A DNA stretch of 64,000 nt from JAAYAY01 sp963674575. GTDB lineage: Bacteria; Planctomycetota; Planctomycetia; Pirellulales; Thermoguttaceae. Shown here piece by piece: positions 53,601 to 61,890 of the stretch. The notes below the pieces were generated by a model. The model saw only the letters and a program-made list of their open reading frames with translations, made no database searches and had not been told where the DNA came from. Each line of letters begins with the position of its first letter. Positions within the stretch are counted from its first letter, which is position 1. The stretch is from assembly GCA_963674575.2 (NCBI GenBank), contig CAXXQT010000009.1:1860001-1924000 (forward strand), read 5' to 3'. The position numbers were made by a program, and so were the translations under genes.

Positions 53601-53735
53601 ATCTATCAAGGCTTTGGCGAGTCGCGCGTCACGCCCAGCGGAATGCAGATCCGCCGCTCTCCCAGCCCGGCTCAGAAAAAACCAAAGAACAAGACGGCAG
53701 GTATCACCTCGAAATCTCTGATCGCCGGCGCTTAG
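50604..53735 (+). CDS. SHD1-domain secreted beta-propeller protein
   Basis: A 1043-residue secreted protein. After a signal peptide (MGYRIWVATLLFALGIAAFVEA) comes an SHD1 domain (REWVSRDGQFTVEAELLSVD, then GDQVVLRREGGAVIRVPLDR, then LSLADVKYV), common in planctomycete secreted proteins. A proline-rich linker follows. A long WD40-like propeller region spans about residues 110-830 (for example LSGDGRFLAFFNHETRGAIHVW, LTFSNDGEELAASFHSGTELQIQVW, DIWDLTTGKHVLAF). The C-terminal domain (LEQLFTKQLQEKHVVIAPRS, VGVEERKLEETMRVG) is shared with the paralogue at 58430. GAGGTGGG precedes the ATG. No catalytic motif is seen; a scaffold or binding role is likely. Confidence 0.87.
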   Translation: MGYRIWVATLLFALGIAAFVEAREWVSRDGQFTVEAELLSVDGDQVVLRREGGAVIRVPLDRLSLADVKYVREAQQAVEGMAPTPKESPASEEPAEASTDTPATVDPGGPPLARPGSIDWQASADPPRSGFDLAPDANVEIRVPVRYSRPFVLFPSSPSPFVLLGGESRRGTRTLWDLRKSKAVAEIEEADAEFDENDQLALSGDGRFLAFFNHETRGAIHVWSFAENKVAHKLSLPQSSSRPTFLRFAGSRRLIVGASTEDTYLIYDVEQGRQCGMIEAKPSYDDKCQVVSPGGSYLAVFSQARSPLTIYDTRNGVRAGRLENRIETYGNPECLTFSNDGEELAASFHSGTELQIQVWRMSDGKSEATYTLPRNPINTVRYFGPALQWLADRKGWFLSGASLIDREMEKVVWQDQAAVQEREVLPRRIVDADRMLAFRKEKGAQVLHLASIPKEEIAQSRARVASGGTAADSGLPPVVAIKTEGAKAVALSPTSWQYRAEASSLPAKAAQRPSIPLGPGNFDSNRAFFSAPEIARVAIGRRVDGTWTTGFQLPQTCSLYDLQSGTPLAQFDVPFPTELIDLSPAGKLGLFRSERDKNRLDIWDLTTGKHVLAFRPCQGPGPYDKKIEWAGFLDEQQVLTASQSGILSLWKLPECQAVYQSVAKHGRVAGITRNRRTLVVVPGNTPYLVDTASGQTVGVLPAVESEKFLILPHASFSADENRLAILAGRDKGSLLVAWDLTDGSLLSKLELPFRTYGLTWSSPDHVLVNRSIGSDEPDVLIDVVAGLPVWNYGLERGSSLVSSPDGRAWFLPHSLSSSQLLPLTLPDERVTEILTRVPLPDPLIGPGSSVTIHAALDDPPEKIPPGWAHLEQLGKGLEQLFTKQLQEKHVVIAPRSPVRLIVGVEERKLEETMRVGRLFGPSQQVLVSATVLIPYVAVVDPDGKHVWSNLPTEDDLKPIDLGKCPVGMDKETYLELQQWDRASDWLHGVEIPSPLFSPDIYQGFGESRVTPSGMQIRRSPSPAQKKPKNKTAGITSKSLIAGA

Positions 53736-53888
53736 ATACACCACACCACGAATCGACAACTCAACACCATTGCTCCCTGATAGCTTTGTCAAGAACTTAA
53801 CAATGTTGTGAGGTTAGCGGCACACGCAACTTGCCTCTCCGTTGTCTCTGTTCCCTTCTGGTCAATTCTCCGTGCCGCAACCACGCCC

Positions 53889-54128
53889 TCACGTCTCTCC
53901 GTGGGCGAGGGCGTGCAGATACTCCGGCGCAAAGTCGGCGCCGTTCTCCCAGGCGATCGTGTGGCCCTCGATCCGAAACTGCTTGAAGAAAGCAGTGTCC
54001 TTGAGACGCTCGAAGATCGCCCCGTCAAGGACTGGCCCCAGATCAACCGGCGCGTCCGATCCATCGCTGAACCAGATGTGGATGCGATAGTCGTCGAGGT
54101 ACTCGGCTCGGACCACGTGAAGGAACAT
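53889..54128 (-). CDS. DUF2442 protein
   Basis: A 79-residue protein matching DUF2442 throughout (MFLHVVRAEYLDDYRIHIWF, then DGAIFERLKDTAFFKQFRIE, then WENGADFAPEYLHALA). DUF2442 and DUF4160 genes occur as adjacent pairs in many bacteria, as here, with the DUF4160 gene 4 bases upstream. The pairing, the small size and the compact arrangement resemble toxin-antitoxin cassettes, although the activity of either protein is not settled. The longer frame to 54464 runs through the partner gene in another frame and is rejected. Confidence 0.87.
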   Translation of the reverse strand: MFLHVVRAEYLDDYRIHIWFSDGSDAPVDLGPVLDGAIFERLKDTAFFKQFRIEGHTIAWENGADFAPEYLHALAHGET

Positions 54129-54132
54129 CGCT

Positions 54133-54390
54133 CTACTCCAACGGTTCGATTCGATCGAGTTGCACCTCGCCGACTGCCCGCTGCCCGATCGCTCGCAGTT
54201 CATCCTCATGCAGGCTATACCATTCCAGCAGGGCCGCCATCGCCCGGCGCGGAAACGTGCCCGAAACGACCCCTGTTTCCAGTTCCAGGGTGACTTCGTA
54301 GTCCCCATACTCTGCGTGGACATGCGCAGAGCCCACGTCTCGATAGTAGAGACGCACGTGGATTCCAAGAAACCGAGAGATCTCAGGCAT
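54133..54390 (-). CDS. DUF4160 protein
   Basis: An 85-residue protein with the DUF4160 pattern: MPEISRFLGIHVRLYYRDVG, then SAHVHAEYGDYEVTLELETG, then PRRAMAALLEWYSLHEDELR. The PEISRFLGI opening and the HVHAEYG strand are the family marks. It is followed 4 bases later by the DUF2442 gene. The start is the ATG at the family's usual first residue; the upstream extension (33 codons) has no similarity. One of the pair is probably the toxin or effector; the sequence does not say which. Confidence 0.87.
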   Translation of the reverse strand: MPEISRFLGIHVRLYYRDVGSAHVHAEYGDYEVTLELETGVVSGTFPRRAMAALLEWYSLHEDELRAIGQRAVGEVQLDRIEPLE

Positions 54391-54495
54391 ATCGTGTCCC
54401 GCACATGCTGCCCGTGTGGTGACGGGGCTGTCGAAAGAGAATTGTCCAGGAAAGTATATCTCACAAGGGGCTTGCCGGCCCCTGAACAACTCGAA

Positions 54496-56583
54496 TCAAC
54501 GAGCAGGATTCCCTGTCTCAGGCACCGACGGGAACGCCTGACGCGAATAGACGCTTACGTTTCCGCTCTGAAACTGCAACTGCCAGCAGTCCGCCAACCA
54601 TTCCGGGACCGGCGACTTCGAGTCTCCCACGATCCACCGAACCTGCCCATTCTCCGTGATTTCCCGGACCGTCTCGCGATCCGGTTCCTCGTAGAACCGG
54701 TCCCGAAGCCGGCGCCGACGATAGACCTCTTCGGCCGTAACGAAGCCGTTGATAAACAGGTGATCTTCTCGCCCTTCGTAGTACATCTGGCACCCCGCCA
54801 GATTGCTGCCCAGCGTGAAGTGTCGCTTGTAGACCCAAGCAACCTCGTCCGGCCGGGATTCCTCGCGAATCAGATCATGCACCCACGGGTGGAGCACGAC
54901 CTCCCCCGCAGGAACGTGGGTCCGAAGAAACGCAAGCGCTTCGAGCCGTCCTGTCGGTACATGGTGGTAGCTTCTCGGCCTCTCGAAATAGGCGGCCGTC
55001 ATAATCCACACCTGCCAACCGCCAATCGCCAACGGCAACCACCACCGCGCTCGCCGAAACTCGCCCGCCGCCTCCACCAACGCTCCCGTGCCGACGAGCA
55101 CGAGCAGCATCCATGCGCACGTCGTCAGCCGGTAGATGTTGGGAGTTTCCCACCATTGGCCCTCGGCCGTGTGGCCCCAGACGAGAACGCACGGCACAGC
55201 AAAACCGACGACCGCAATGGAGGCAACCAACGCAATCGCCATGTTCCACCCCCCACCGCGACGCCTTGCCACGAGTGCCACGGCCCCGAACAGGGCCAGG
55301 TTCACGAATCGCAAAACAAAGTACCCGGCAAAGCCAAGGAAATAGATAATCTCGCCGCTGATCTCTTCGAGCTTTCCGGGCCGATCATCGCCGGGCAAAT
55401 CGGCCACTTCCGAAATCGCCTTGCCCCGCTTCCATGCATAGACACGCGCCATCCACGTCGGTGGATCCGGCTCGCGCAGCCGGTCCCGCCATTCGTGCTT
55501 GTACGATTCGAGATAGACATTCTTGAAGGCCAGCTCGGGTGGCGAGGCCAACTGGGAACCAAAATACAAAAGCCGAACCGCTAACATGGCCCCCACAATC
55601 GCCGTCACCGCGATCACCGTCCGCAACACCGTTTCCTTTCGCGAGGCGAACAGGCTTCCTGCCGCCCAAACGACCAGCCCTCCCAGCGCCGCCGCCCCCG
55701 TGAAAACCTCGTAAAACGGCATCGCGGCAATCAGCCCCACGGCGAGCGCCGCCCACCGGCGACGACCGGAGACGCGGTATCGATCCAAGGCGTCAATCGC
55801 CAACAGCAGCAGCGCGAAGGAAAGGTCCAGCGTCTTGTCCTGCGGACTGAATCGCCACAGGCCGAAGAGCGTGAGCGCCAGACACGCCAGCCACGGCGAC
55901 CGCAGCACACGGCGGCTGAAGGCAAGCACGGCCAGACTGCGCACGAAGACGCCGAACGTGGCCACGTAGAACCAGAACCCGTCCAGATAATCGATTCCCG
56001 CCCCCACGTCGAAGGCGGCCACGAACAGGTGGGGAAAGTAGTGGCTCGGAAAGCGGTACCCCGAAATCCGTAAGGCTGCCGGTGGCACTCCATCCCGCAG
56101 CGCCGCACAGGGCGACATGTTCGTCAGCTTGTCGCTGAAGAAAGCTCCGTACAATCGCAGGCCCGTCTCGTCATGACGAACCAGTGAAGCCGTTCGCAGG
56201 AAATAGCCTCCCGCAAACAACACTGCAAGCAGCAGTCCCAAGAGAATCGGACGGCCCGGACGGCGCCACAACAGGCGGAGGAACCACATCCGCGGCCGGC
56301 GACGCACTCGCACCAACCAAACCACCCACGGCAGTGGTGAAAGAAACACATGGCAGCCCTGCACGTGGCAAGCCGCCAGGGCGAAGTACAGAAGGCTCGT
56401 CCAGAGCACGCCCAACACGCACGCCAGGGCCCCGCGATGCCAGAGGTTCCCGCTCCTCAGCCCAAGTTGCCGCCGAAGGGCGTGGCCAGGAAGCAGAACG
56501 GCAAACACCAGCACCAGGACAAACCACGCGCCTTCACCAAGCGAGTAGTCGGGCGTCACCAGGGAAAGATCGGCGGCAGACAT
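54496..56583 (-). CDS. GT-C-like polytopic membrane protein
   Basis: A 695-residue integral membrane protein with about eleven to thirteen helices, including GAWFVLVLVFAVLLPGHAL, ALACVLGVLWTSLLYFALAACH, ILLGLLLAVLFAGGYFL, ALAVGLIAAMPFYEVFTGAAALGGLVVW and ALVASIAVVGFAVPCVLVW. The first periplasmic loop holds YGAFFSDKLTNMSPCAALRDGVPPAALRISGYRFPSHYFPHLF, with charged residues as in GT-C mannosyl- and glycosyltransferases. A soluble C-terminal domain (LAFLRTHVPAGEVVLHPWVHDLIREES, VRWIVGDSKSPVPEWL) ends it. It may transfer or flip lipid-linked sugars, but no family-specific motif was identified. Confidence 0.75.
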   Translation of the reverse strand: MSAADLSLVTPDYSLGEGAWFVLVLVFAVLLPGHALRRQLGLRSGNLWHRGALACVLGVLWTSLLYFALAACHVQGCHVFLSPLPWVVWLVRVRRRPRMWFLRLLWRRPGRPILLGLLLAVLFAGGYFLRTASLVRHDETGLRLYGAFFSDKLTNMSPCAALRDGVPPAALRISGYRFPSHYFPHLFVAAFDVGAGIDYLDGFWFYVATFGVFVRSLAVLAFSRRVLRSPWLACLALTLFGLWRFSPQDKTLDLSFALLLLAIDALDRYRVSGRRRWAALAVGLIAAMPFYEVFTGAAALGGLVVWAAGSLFASRKETVLRTVIAVTAIVGAMLAVRLLYFGSQLASPPELAFKNVYLESYKHEWRDRLREPDPPTWMARVYAWKRGKAISEVADLPGDDRPGKLEEISGEIIYFLGFAGYFVLRFVNLALFGAVALVARRRGGGWNMAIALVASIAVVGFAVPCVLVWGHTAEGQWWETPNIYRLTTCAWMLLVLVGTGALVEAAGEFRRARWWLPLAIGGWQVWIMTAAYFERPRSYHHVPTGRLEALAFLRTHVPAGEVVLHPWVHDLIREESRPDEVAWVYKRHFTLGSNLAGCQMYYEGREDHLFINGFVTAEEVYRRRRLRDRFYEEPDRETVREITENGQVRWIVGDSKSPVPEWLADCWQLQFQSGNVSVYSRQAFPSVPETGNPAR

Positions 56584-56711
56584 GGCTTGCGCATGGTTCC
56601 AGATAGTTCGATTGCAGGCTCAGCCGGAGATTGTAGCCGATCGACCAACCCGTGCGAATGCCGACTGAACCGGAACAGGAAAACCGGTTTCTCGCGGAGG
56701 CGCGGACAGAG

Positions 56712-56844
56712 AATGACGAATGAAGAAAATCAAATGACGAAGCAAATCCGAAGACCTGAATAGCGAAGGTCGTGCATGAGACGACTTTCGCATTTTAGGT
56801 CATTCGTCATTCTTTCGACATTTGACTTTCGACATTCCTCATTC
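56712..56844. repeat. 132-base dispersed repeat, copy 2
   Basis: Same repeat as 47950-48081 in the same orientation, with scattered differences. It ends 8 bases before the stop codon of the Tat oxidoreductase, so it may provide that gene's 3' hairpin. Confidence 0.9.
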
Positions 56845-56851
56845 AAACGGC

Positions 56852-58231
56852 TCAATACTCGGTCTTCAGAATGCCGGGCATGGGAACCGGATAGGCGCCG
56901 TCGGCAAGCATGACCGGGGCGGGGCCGTCTTCCGTCATCTTGTCCACATCGGGAGCGAACTCGTGCTCGCAGTTGAGAATCTGGTCGTAGGTCACGATGT
57001 TGCCCGTGTGGGCGGCCATACGGCCCATGGAGGTGACCATGCTCGCGATCGCGCCCCGTTCCACCTCGTTGTACTTCTTGTCGTTGATGATCGCGTCGAC
57101 AAGATCCTGCCACTCAAGCTGGTAGGGGTTGTCTTCGGGCTGGGGGTAGGCCCAGATTTGGGCGCCTGGTTCGAGCGTTTGGTCCTTGAACGTGCGAACC
57201 TTGCCCGGCGTGTGAGCTGAGGTGGAGACGATGGCCGTGCCCTTCGTGCCGTGAACGTAGCTGGCAAACTCGTTGTGGCAGCCGCTCATGGCCCGCCCGT
57301 TGTAGAACAGCTTCGTCCCGTCCGGATAGGTGTACTCGACGGCGTAGGTGTCGAGGTTCTGATCCAGGTACTTGTGGCCGCGGCCGTCGTCGCGATAGTG
57401 CCGCCCGCCCAGGGCATGGGCCTTGACCGGCCAGGCGCCCTTCATCCACGACAGCTCGTCGATCTGGTGGATGAAGTAGTCGCTGTACAGGCCGCCGCTC
57501 GCCCAGATAAAGCTGTGAAACTTGGCAATCTGGTGCATCACTTCGCTCATGCCATCGGCGGGCGCACCGCACGTAGCCGAGCGCCGCGCCATGCGGTAAC
57601 CGCGCATGGCGATGATGTCGCCGATCTCGCCGCTCTCGATTCGTTCCTTGAGCTCTTGACGCCCATGACAGTGGCGGACCATGAGGCCCACGCCCACCTT
57701 CAGATTCTTCGCGTCGGCCTTCTTCGCCAGTTCGATCATCCGCCGGGTCGTGGGGCCGTCGACCGTGACCGGCTTCTCCATGAAGACGTTCAGCCCCTTC
57801 TCGATGGCATAGGTGAAGTGGACCCAACGGAAGGCCGGCGGCGTGGCCAGGATCACCACGTCGCCCGGGTTCAGACAATCCATGGCCTTCTTGTAGGCGT
57901 CGAAGCCGATGAACTGCCGCTCCTCGGGCACGTCCATCTTGGCCGAATCCGGGTACTTCTTGGAAAGGCTCTTGTGGCGAGTGGCAAGACGATTCTCGAA
58001 CACGTCGGCCATGGCCACCAGCTTGGTCGGTGCATTGGTCACGTTGAGGGCATTGGCGGCGGCTCCCGTTCCGCGCCCACCGCACCCGACCAGGGCCACC
58101 TGGATCGTGTTGGCTTCGGCGGCGTGGACACCCCGCGCCGATGTCCCAAGCAGCGTGGCAGCGGCGGCAATCTTGCCCGAGGTCTTCAAGAAATCACGGC
58201 GCGGCGTGGCGCCCGGTCGACTCTCGCTCAT
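56852..58231 (-). CDS. Tat-exported Gfo/Idh/MocA oxidoreductase 2
   Basis: A 459-residue protein with a twin-arginine signal (TPRRDFLKTSGKIAAAATLLG). The Rossmann fold reads VALVGCGGRGTGAAANAL. The cofactor and catalytic segments are VVILATPPAFRWVHFTYAIEKGLNVFMEKPVTVDG, with the family EKP motif intact, and a long substrate domain follows (YFIHQIDELSWMKGAWPVKAHALGGRHY). It probably oxidises sugars in the periplasm. GAGAGGAGA precedes the ATG at 58231. A much longer frame runs upstream to 59488, but its first 419 codons are antisense to the propeller gene and are not real. It stands apart from the glycan locus at the left end. Confidence 0.93.
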   Translation of the reverse strand: MSESRPGATPRRDFLKTSGKIAAAATLLGTSARGVHAAEANTIQVALVGCGGRGTGAAANALNVTNAPTKLVAMADVFENRLATRHKSLSKKYPDSAKMDVPEERQFIGFDAYKKAMDCLNPGDVVILATPPAFRWVHFTYAIEKGLNVFMEKPVTVDGPTTRRMIELAKKADAKNLKVGVGLMVRHCHGRQELKERIESGEIGDIIAMRGYRMARRSATCGAPADGMSEVMHQIAKFHSFIWASGGLYSDYFIHQIDELSWMKGAWPVKAHALGGRHYRDDGRGHKYLDQNLDTYAVEYTYPDGTKLFYNGRAMSGCHNEFASYVHGTKGTAIVSTSAHTPGKVRTFKDQTLEPGAQIWAYPQPEDNPYQLEWQDLVDAIINDKKYNEVERGAIASMVTSMGRMAAHTGNIVTYDQILNCEHEFAPDVDKMTEDGPAPVMLADGAYPVPMPGILKTEY

Positions 58232-58429
58232 CAACAGTCTCCTCTCAAGGTGGGATAGGATAGGGCGGGCCCGAAATTCGACCTCGATTATAGACTCCCC
58301 CTCCGGCCTGTGCCAAACGCGCCGGGCGCCCATTGCTTGTCGCCTGGGGCAAAACAACGTAGGATCACGTGCAGCATCCAGAACCAACGTTCGCCCAAAC
58401 AAGCCCCCTCGCCAGCGGGAAGCAGTCCA

Positions 58430-61400
58430 GTGAATACGCAGACCTTGCCTGCCGTTTGCCTTCTTCTCGCTGCTCTGGCCGTTCCCGGCGAGTCCGCCAA
58501 ACCGAACGAAGCGATCCCCTGGAACGTCCACCCCGATCCCTCCCCTCATCCCATCGACTGGACTCCCAAAGCCGATCTGACCATCGACCTGCGTCCCCTG
58601 GGCGGCTCCGTCGTTCATCCACCCACACTCACTCCCTACGTGCTGATCAACGCCACGTGGCGGAATCAGGAAAGCCCCGTCTACGACCTGCGCACAGGGG
58701 AAATTGTTGGCCGCGCGGGACGCGCGACGGAGCGTGCAGGAGCAGGCCTGTTCTGCGCGCTGAGTCCAAACGGCAAATGGGTCGCCATGACAGGAAGTCC
58801 TGTATCGCCGTCCGTCTGGTCGACAGAAACCGGCGAGAAGATCCTCCAGTTGGATGCACCGGGCGACCAGCGGATTCAGTTTGCCAATGACCGGAGACTC
58901 ATCACCTTCCATGGTCAGTACGGCGTGAAGATCTGGTCCGTGCCCGAAGGCAACTTGCTCGTCGAGTTCGATCTGCCGCGATCCGCGTACAAGCGAGCCA
59001 TGGACACGACACCCGGCGGGAACTACCTGTTCGTGGTGGCGAAACACAACGACTCCCGCTCCCCGCAGGTCGTTGCGATCGACTTGCGCACGGGCGCAAT
59101 CGCGGGTGCGGTGTCTCTCCCGCAACCGTTCCCCCACCATATCTACGATCTCGACATTTCCTTCGACGGCACTTCCTTCGCCTGTCTCTGGGCGAACCGC
59201 GACGGGGCGTTCCTGACGGCTTGGGAAATGGAGGAGGGGCATCAGATCGTCGAGCACCGACTGGCCGACGAGTGGAAGGAATTTGCTGCACAGTTCAATC
59301 AAGGCAGTCGCCCGCGCGGACGTTTTGACGCCGGTCATCTCTGCTGGAAACCGGATGGCAGCGGCTGGCTGGTGGCGGCGGCCATTCATGTTGATCGCGA
59401 GACGGGTATTGCCTCGCCCATTCTCCTGCCCGAGCCCTGCTTCTGCTCGGAGGTCACGTGGACTCCGCGCCACCTGCCCGGAAATCATGTCCTGAACGTT
59501 CTTGGCGAACGTCCCGAAGGTCTCCTGACCGTCGTCGAGTATGACCCCAAAGGGTTTCCGAAGTTGCGTCAGGCGATGGAGGCCGGTTACCTGCCAGAAG
59601 ACTTCAGCCGGCCAGAGCTATGCCGGCTTCCGCCCGCAGACGCACTGCCGCTCGCTGAGCTTCCGAATTCAGCCAAAGCAGTGCCCGCCTACGTGCCGCC
59701 CAAGGGCCCGATTGCCGCACAGGCTTTGCCCGAGCGTGTGGAGCTGGAATTTCCGCCCAAGCACAAGGGCAGCCAAGTTGCCGTGCGTGATATGTGGCAG
59801 CCGGCAGAACGCGGAGGCGACCTGTTCGTCAGTTTCGGCCGACAGTCCACCAAGGATTCGGTCTTCTGGTATCTCAGTCGCTATGACTGCCGCTCGCAGA
59901 AAGAAACCGCCCGCTTCGCGGCGCCTTTCCGGGCGCGTCCTGTCGACGTCTCGCCCTCCGGAAAAACCGTCCTCACTCGAACCGAAGACGGTCGATTCGA
60001 TCTCTGGCGTTTCAACGGCGAGCACCTGTTGGGCCTTCGACCTCAATGGCCCGCCCCAAGACACATCTACTCGCTTCGCGACATGCCGGTGGCTCTGCTG
60101 GACGACGAGCGGTTTCTGGAACTCGACAACTCACGGGCGATGGTGATTCGCGCCCTTCCCGACGGGAAGGCGGTTCACCGAGTTGCGACGGAATTCGGCC
60201 AATACGATTTGCCGTCCTTCGATCGCCGCGCCGTCCTGCTGTTTCGCAAGTTTGGATGGGACGTGTTCAACGTCGACACGGGCGAGATCGCCGACCGGAT
60301 CACGCTTCCGAAGAACGTCCACGGGCTTCATCATCAGGCCGTCTTCTCGCCCTCCGGGAAACAGGTCACGTTAATCCTGCCGATCGAACTGCCGGAACGG
60401 ACGAACAAGACCCCAAACGTGGTCCAAGGGCGACTTTCCCGTTCCCTTTCCGTGATTGATGTCGCCTCGGGACGGGAAACGATGTCCCTATCGCTTCCCC
60501 AACAGTACAAGACTCTCCCCCTATGGGTTTCGGAGAATTTCCTGCTGATCGATGCGCCGCTGCCGAGCCCCTCCGAGACCAAACTCCCCAAACACGGCCA
60601 CCAGCACCTGCTAATTCACGGGGCGACCGGTTGCCCCGTCTGGCGCTACTTAACTCGCGATTATCTGCAACGCGTGCGCTCTTCCGACCGCACCCACGGT
60701 GTTTGGTGGACCCGTATGGCGGATCCCTGGACTCCGCGCCCCGGACAGATTGTCGGATGCCCACTCCTTACTCCAGAAGTCTTGCTTGCAGCCGGGAAAC
60801 AACTGGAGACCAATCGGCCGCTGGTCGACGACCTCTCTCAACTGGCCATTAATGTCGCATTGAAGATCCCAACCGAACTCGAGCCTCTCCGAACATACGT
60901 CTACCGGCACGACAACGCCAGTGAAGGCTTCATGGCCTCCAGTGAATCCATGACCCGCCACTTTCGGCGTCTTATGGAAGACCAGGGAATTGCGTCCGAT
61001 CCGGGCGCCAATAATCGCCTGAGCGTCAAACTTATGGAGAAACCACTCGCCCGGCTCGTGGACCGGAAGGACCTTGCCGGCTTTCGTGCGCAATTCGATT
61101 GCACGTACTACCTTTCCGGCGAGTCACCGTGGCTGAAAGAGCGGCTGAACAAGGAAGGCGCCGAGATTTCCGCTACAGAAGTCATCTGCACGATCGCGAT
61201 CTCCGGCCGAGAAGGCAAACCGCTCGCCCAGGTCCAACGGGTCTTCAATACCTTCGATAGCGGCTTTCTCGAGAGGAGCGTCCAAGACGACGAGACCATT
61301 CGCGACCGTCTTCGAAAAAACGTCTGGCAAGGGGCCGTCATCTGGTGCTTGAACCTGTCGGCCCAGTCGATCCTCACCGGAACATTCGACGAGCGCCAGG

Positions 61401-61477
61401 TCCCCACGACTCGCCTCGACGGCGGTGAGTTGGAGGAGTTCAATAAGCCTGCGACGTTCCCTGTACCGCCGCGGTAG
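58430..61477 (+). CDS. Secreted beta-propeller protein, paralogue without SHD1
   Basis: A 1015-residue secreted protein starting with GTG and a signal peptide (TLPAVCLLLAALAVPGESA). Its WD40-like propeller segments (FCALSPNGKWVAMTGSPVSPSVW, DISFDGTSFACLWANRDGAFLTAWEM, VDVSPSGKTVLTRTEDGRFDLWRF, VFSPSGKQVTLILPIELPE) and C-terminal domain (RRLMEDQGIASDPGANNRLSVKLMEKPLARL, then GKPLAQVQRVFNTFDSGF) parallel those of the protein at 50604. It has no SHD1 domain, so the two probably arose by duplication followed by loss or gain of that domain. A GGGAAG stands 7 bases before the GTG. Function unknown. Confidence 0.83.
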   Translation: MNTQTLPAVCLLLAALAVPGESAKPNEAIPWNVHPDPSPHPIDWTPKADLTIDLRPLGGSVVHPPTLTPYVLINATWRNQESPVYDLRTGEIVGRAGRATERAGAGLFCALSPNGKWVAMTGSPVSPSVWSTETGEKILQLDAPGDQRIQFANDRRLITFHGQYGVKIWSVPEGNLLVEFDLPRSAYKRAMDTTPGGNYLFVVAKHNDSRSPQVVAIDLRTGAIAGAVSLPQPFPHHIYDLDISFDGTSFACLWANRDGAFLTAWEMEEGHQIVEHRLADEWKEFAAQFNQGSRPRGRFDAGHLCWKPDGSGWLVAAAIHVDRETGIASPILLPEPCFCSEVTWTPRHLPGNHVLNVLGERPEGLLTVVEYDPKGFPKLRQAMEAGYLPEDFSRPELCRLPPADALPLAELPNSAKAVPAYVPPKGPIAAQALPERVELEFPPKHKGSQVAVRDMWQPAERGGDLFVSFGRQSTKDSVFWYLSRYDCRSQKETARFAAPFRARPVDVSPSGKTVLTRTEDGRFDLWRFNGEHLLGLRPQWPAPRHIYSLRDMPVALLDDERFLELDNSRAMVIRALPDGKAVHRVATEFGQYDLPSFDRRAVLLFRKFGWDVFNVDTGEIADRITLPKNVHGLHHQAVFSPSGKQVTLILPIELPERTNKTPNVVQGRLSRSLSVIDVASGRETMSLSLPQQYKTLPLWVSENFLLIDAPLPSPSETKLPKHGHQHLLIHGATGCPVWRYLTRDYLQRVRSSDRTHGVWWTRMADPWTPRPGQIVGCPLLTPEVLLAAGKQLETNRPLVDDLSQLAINVALKIPTELEPLRTYVYRHDNASEGFMASSESMTRHFRRLMEDQGIASDPGANNRLSVKLMEKPLARLVDRKDLAGFRAQFDCTYYLSGESPWLKERLNKEGAEISATEVICTIAISGREGKPLAQVQRVFNTFDSGFLERSVQDDETIRDRLRKNVWQGAVIWCLNLSAQSILTGTFDERQVPTTRLDGGELEEFNKPATFPVPPR

Positions 61478-61612
61478 ATGGAGAGTCACGTAGGGTGGGC
61501 CGCGTTCGCTTCTCGGTTGTGCCAGACGCCGTGGCGGGGAACGCAAAGCCCCGAATGCCGGAAACCGTGCGGCCGAAGCGGACCACATCCGCCGTCCGTT
61601 CCCGAATCGCCA

Positions 61613-61712
61613 GAAACCGCAGAACACCGAACAAGGAATGTCCAATCACGAAGCGTTCTATTCCAAACCCTTCGACATTCTGCGGTTCCTTGTTGGATAT
61701 TCTGCGGTTTCT
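61613..61712. repeat. Imperfect inverted repeat with CCGCAGAA words
   Basis: AACCGCAGAACACCGAACAAGGA on the left is matched, inverted and imperfect, by TCCTTGTTGGATATTCTGCGGTTT on the right. It lies in the 413-base gap between the propeller gene and the alcohol dehydrogenase gene, which otherwise shows no gene. Confidence 0.65.
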
Positions 61713-61757
61713 TCGTGCATCAAGGGGGCCATGAAGTGGCGGAGTTTCACCCGCTTC

Positions 61758-61790
61758 AGGGTCCCGTGCGGCGCCCGGGACCTACCGGGG
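61758..61790. repeat. GGTCCCG hairpin repeat, copy 2
   Basis: Inverted copy of the hairpin at 9533-9564, with identical arm and loop sequence (GGTCCCG, TGCGGCGCC, CGGGACC). It stands in the gap before the alcohol dehydrogenase stop. Confidence 0.85.
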
Positions 61791-61890
61791 TTGGTACTCC
61801 AGCAGGGCAACGCGTTTGCCTTCCTTTGGAACAGAAGACGCCCCAATCCCAACGCCCGGTTCCTCTCCGATTGCGCAGGCCTGGGCCACC

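Noticed and set aside
58232..59488. A 419-codon N-terminal extension of the Tat oxidoreductase
   Set aside because: It is antisense to the propeller gene, whereas the ATG at 58231 has a strong ribosome binding site and a Tat signal.
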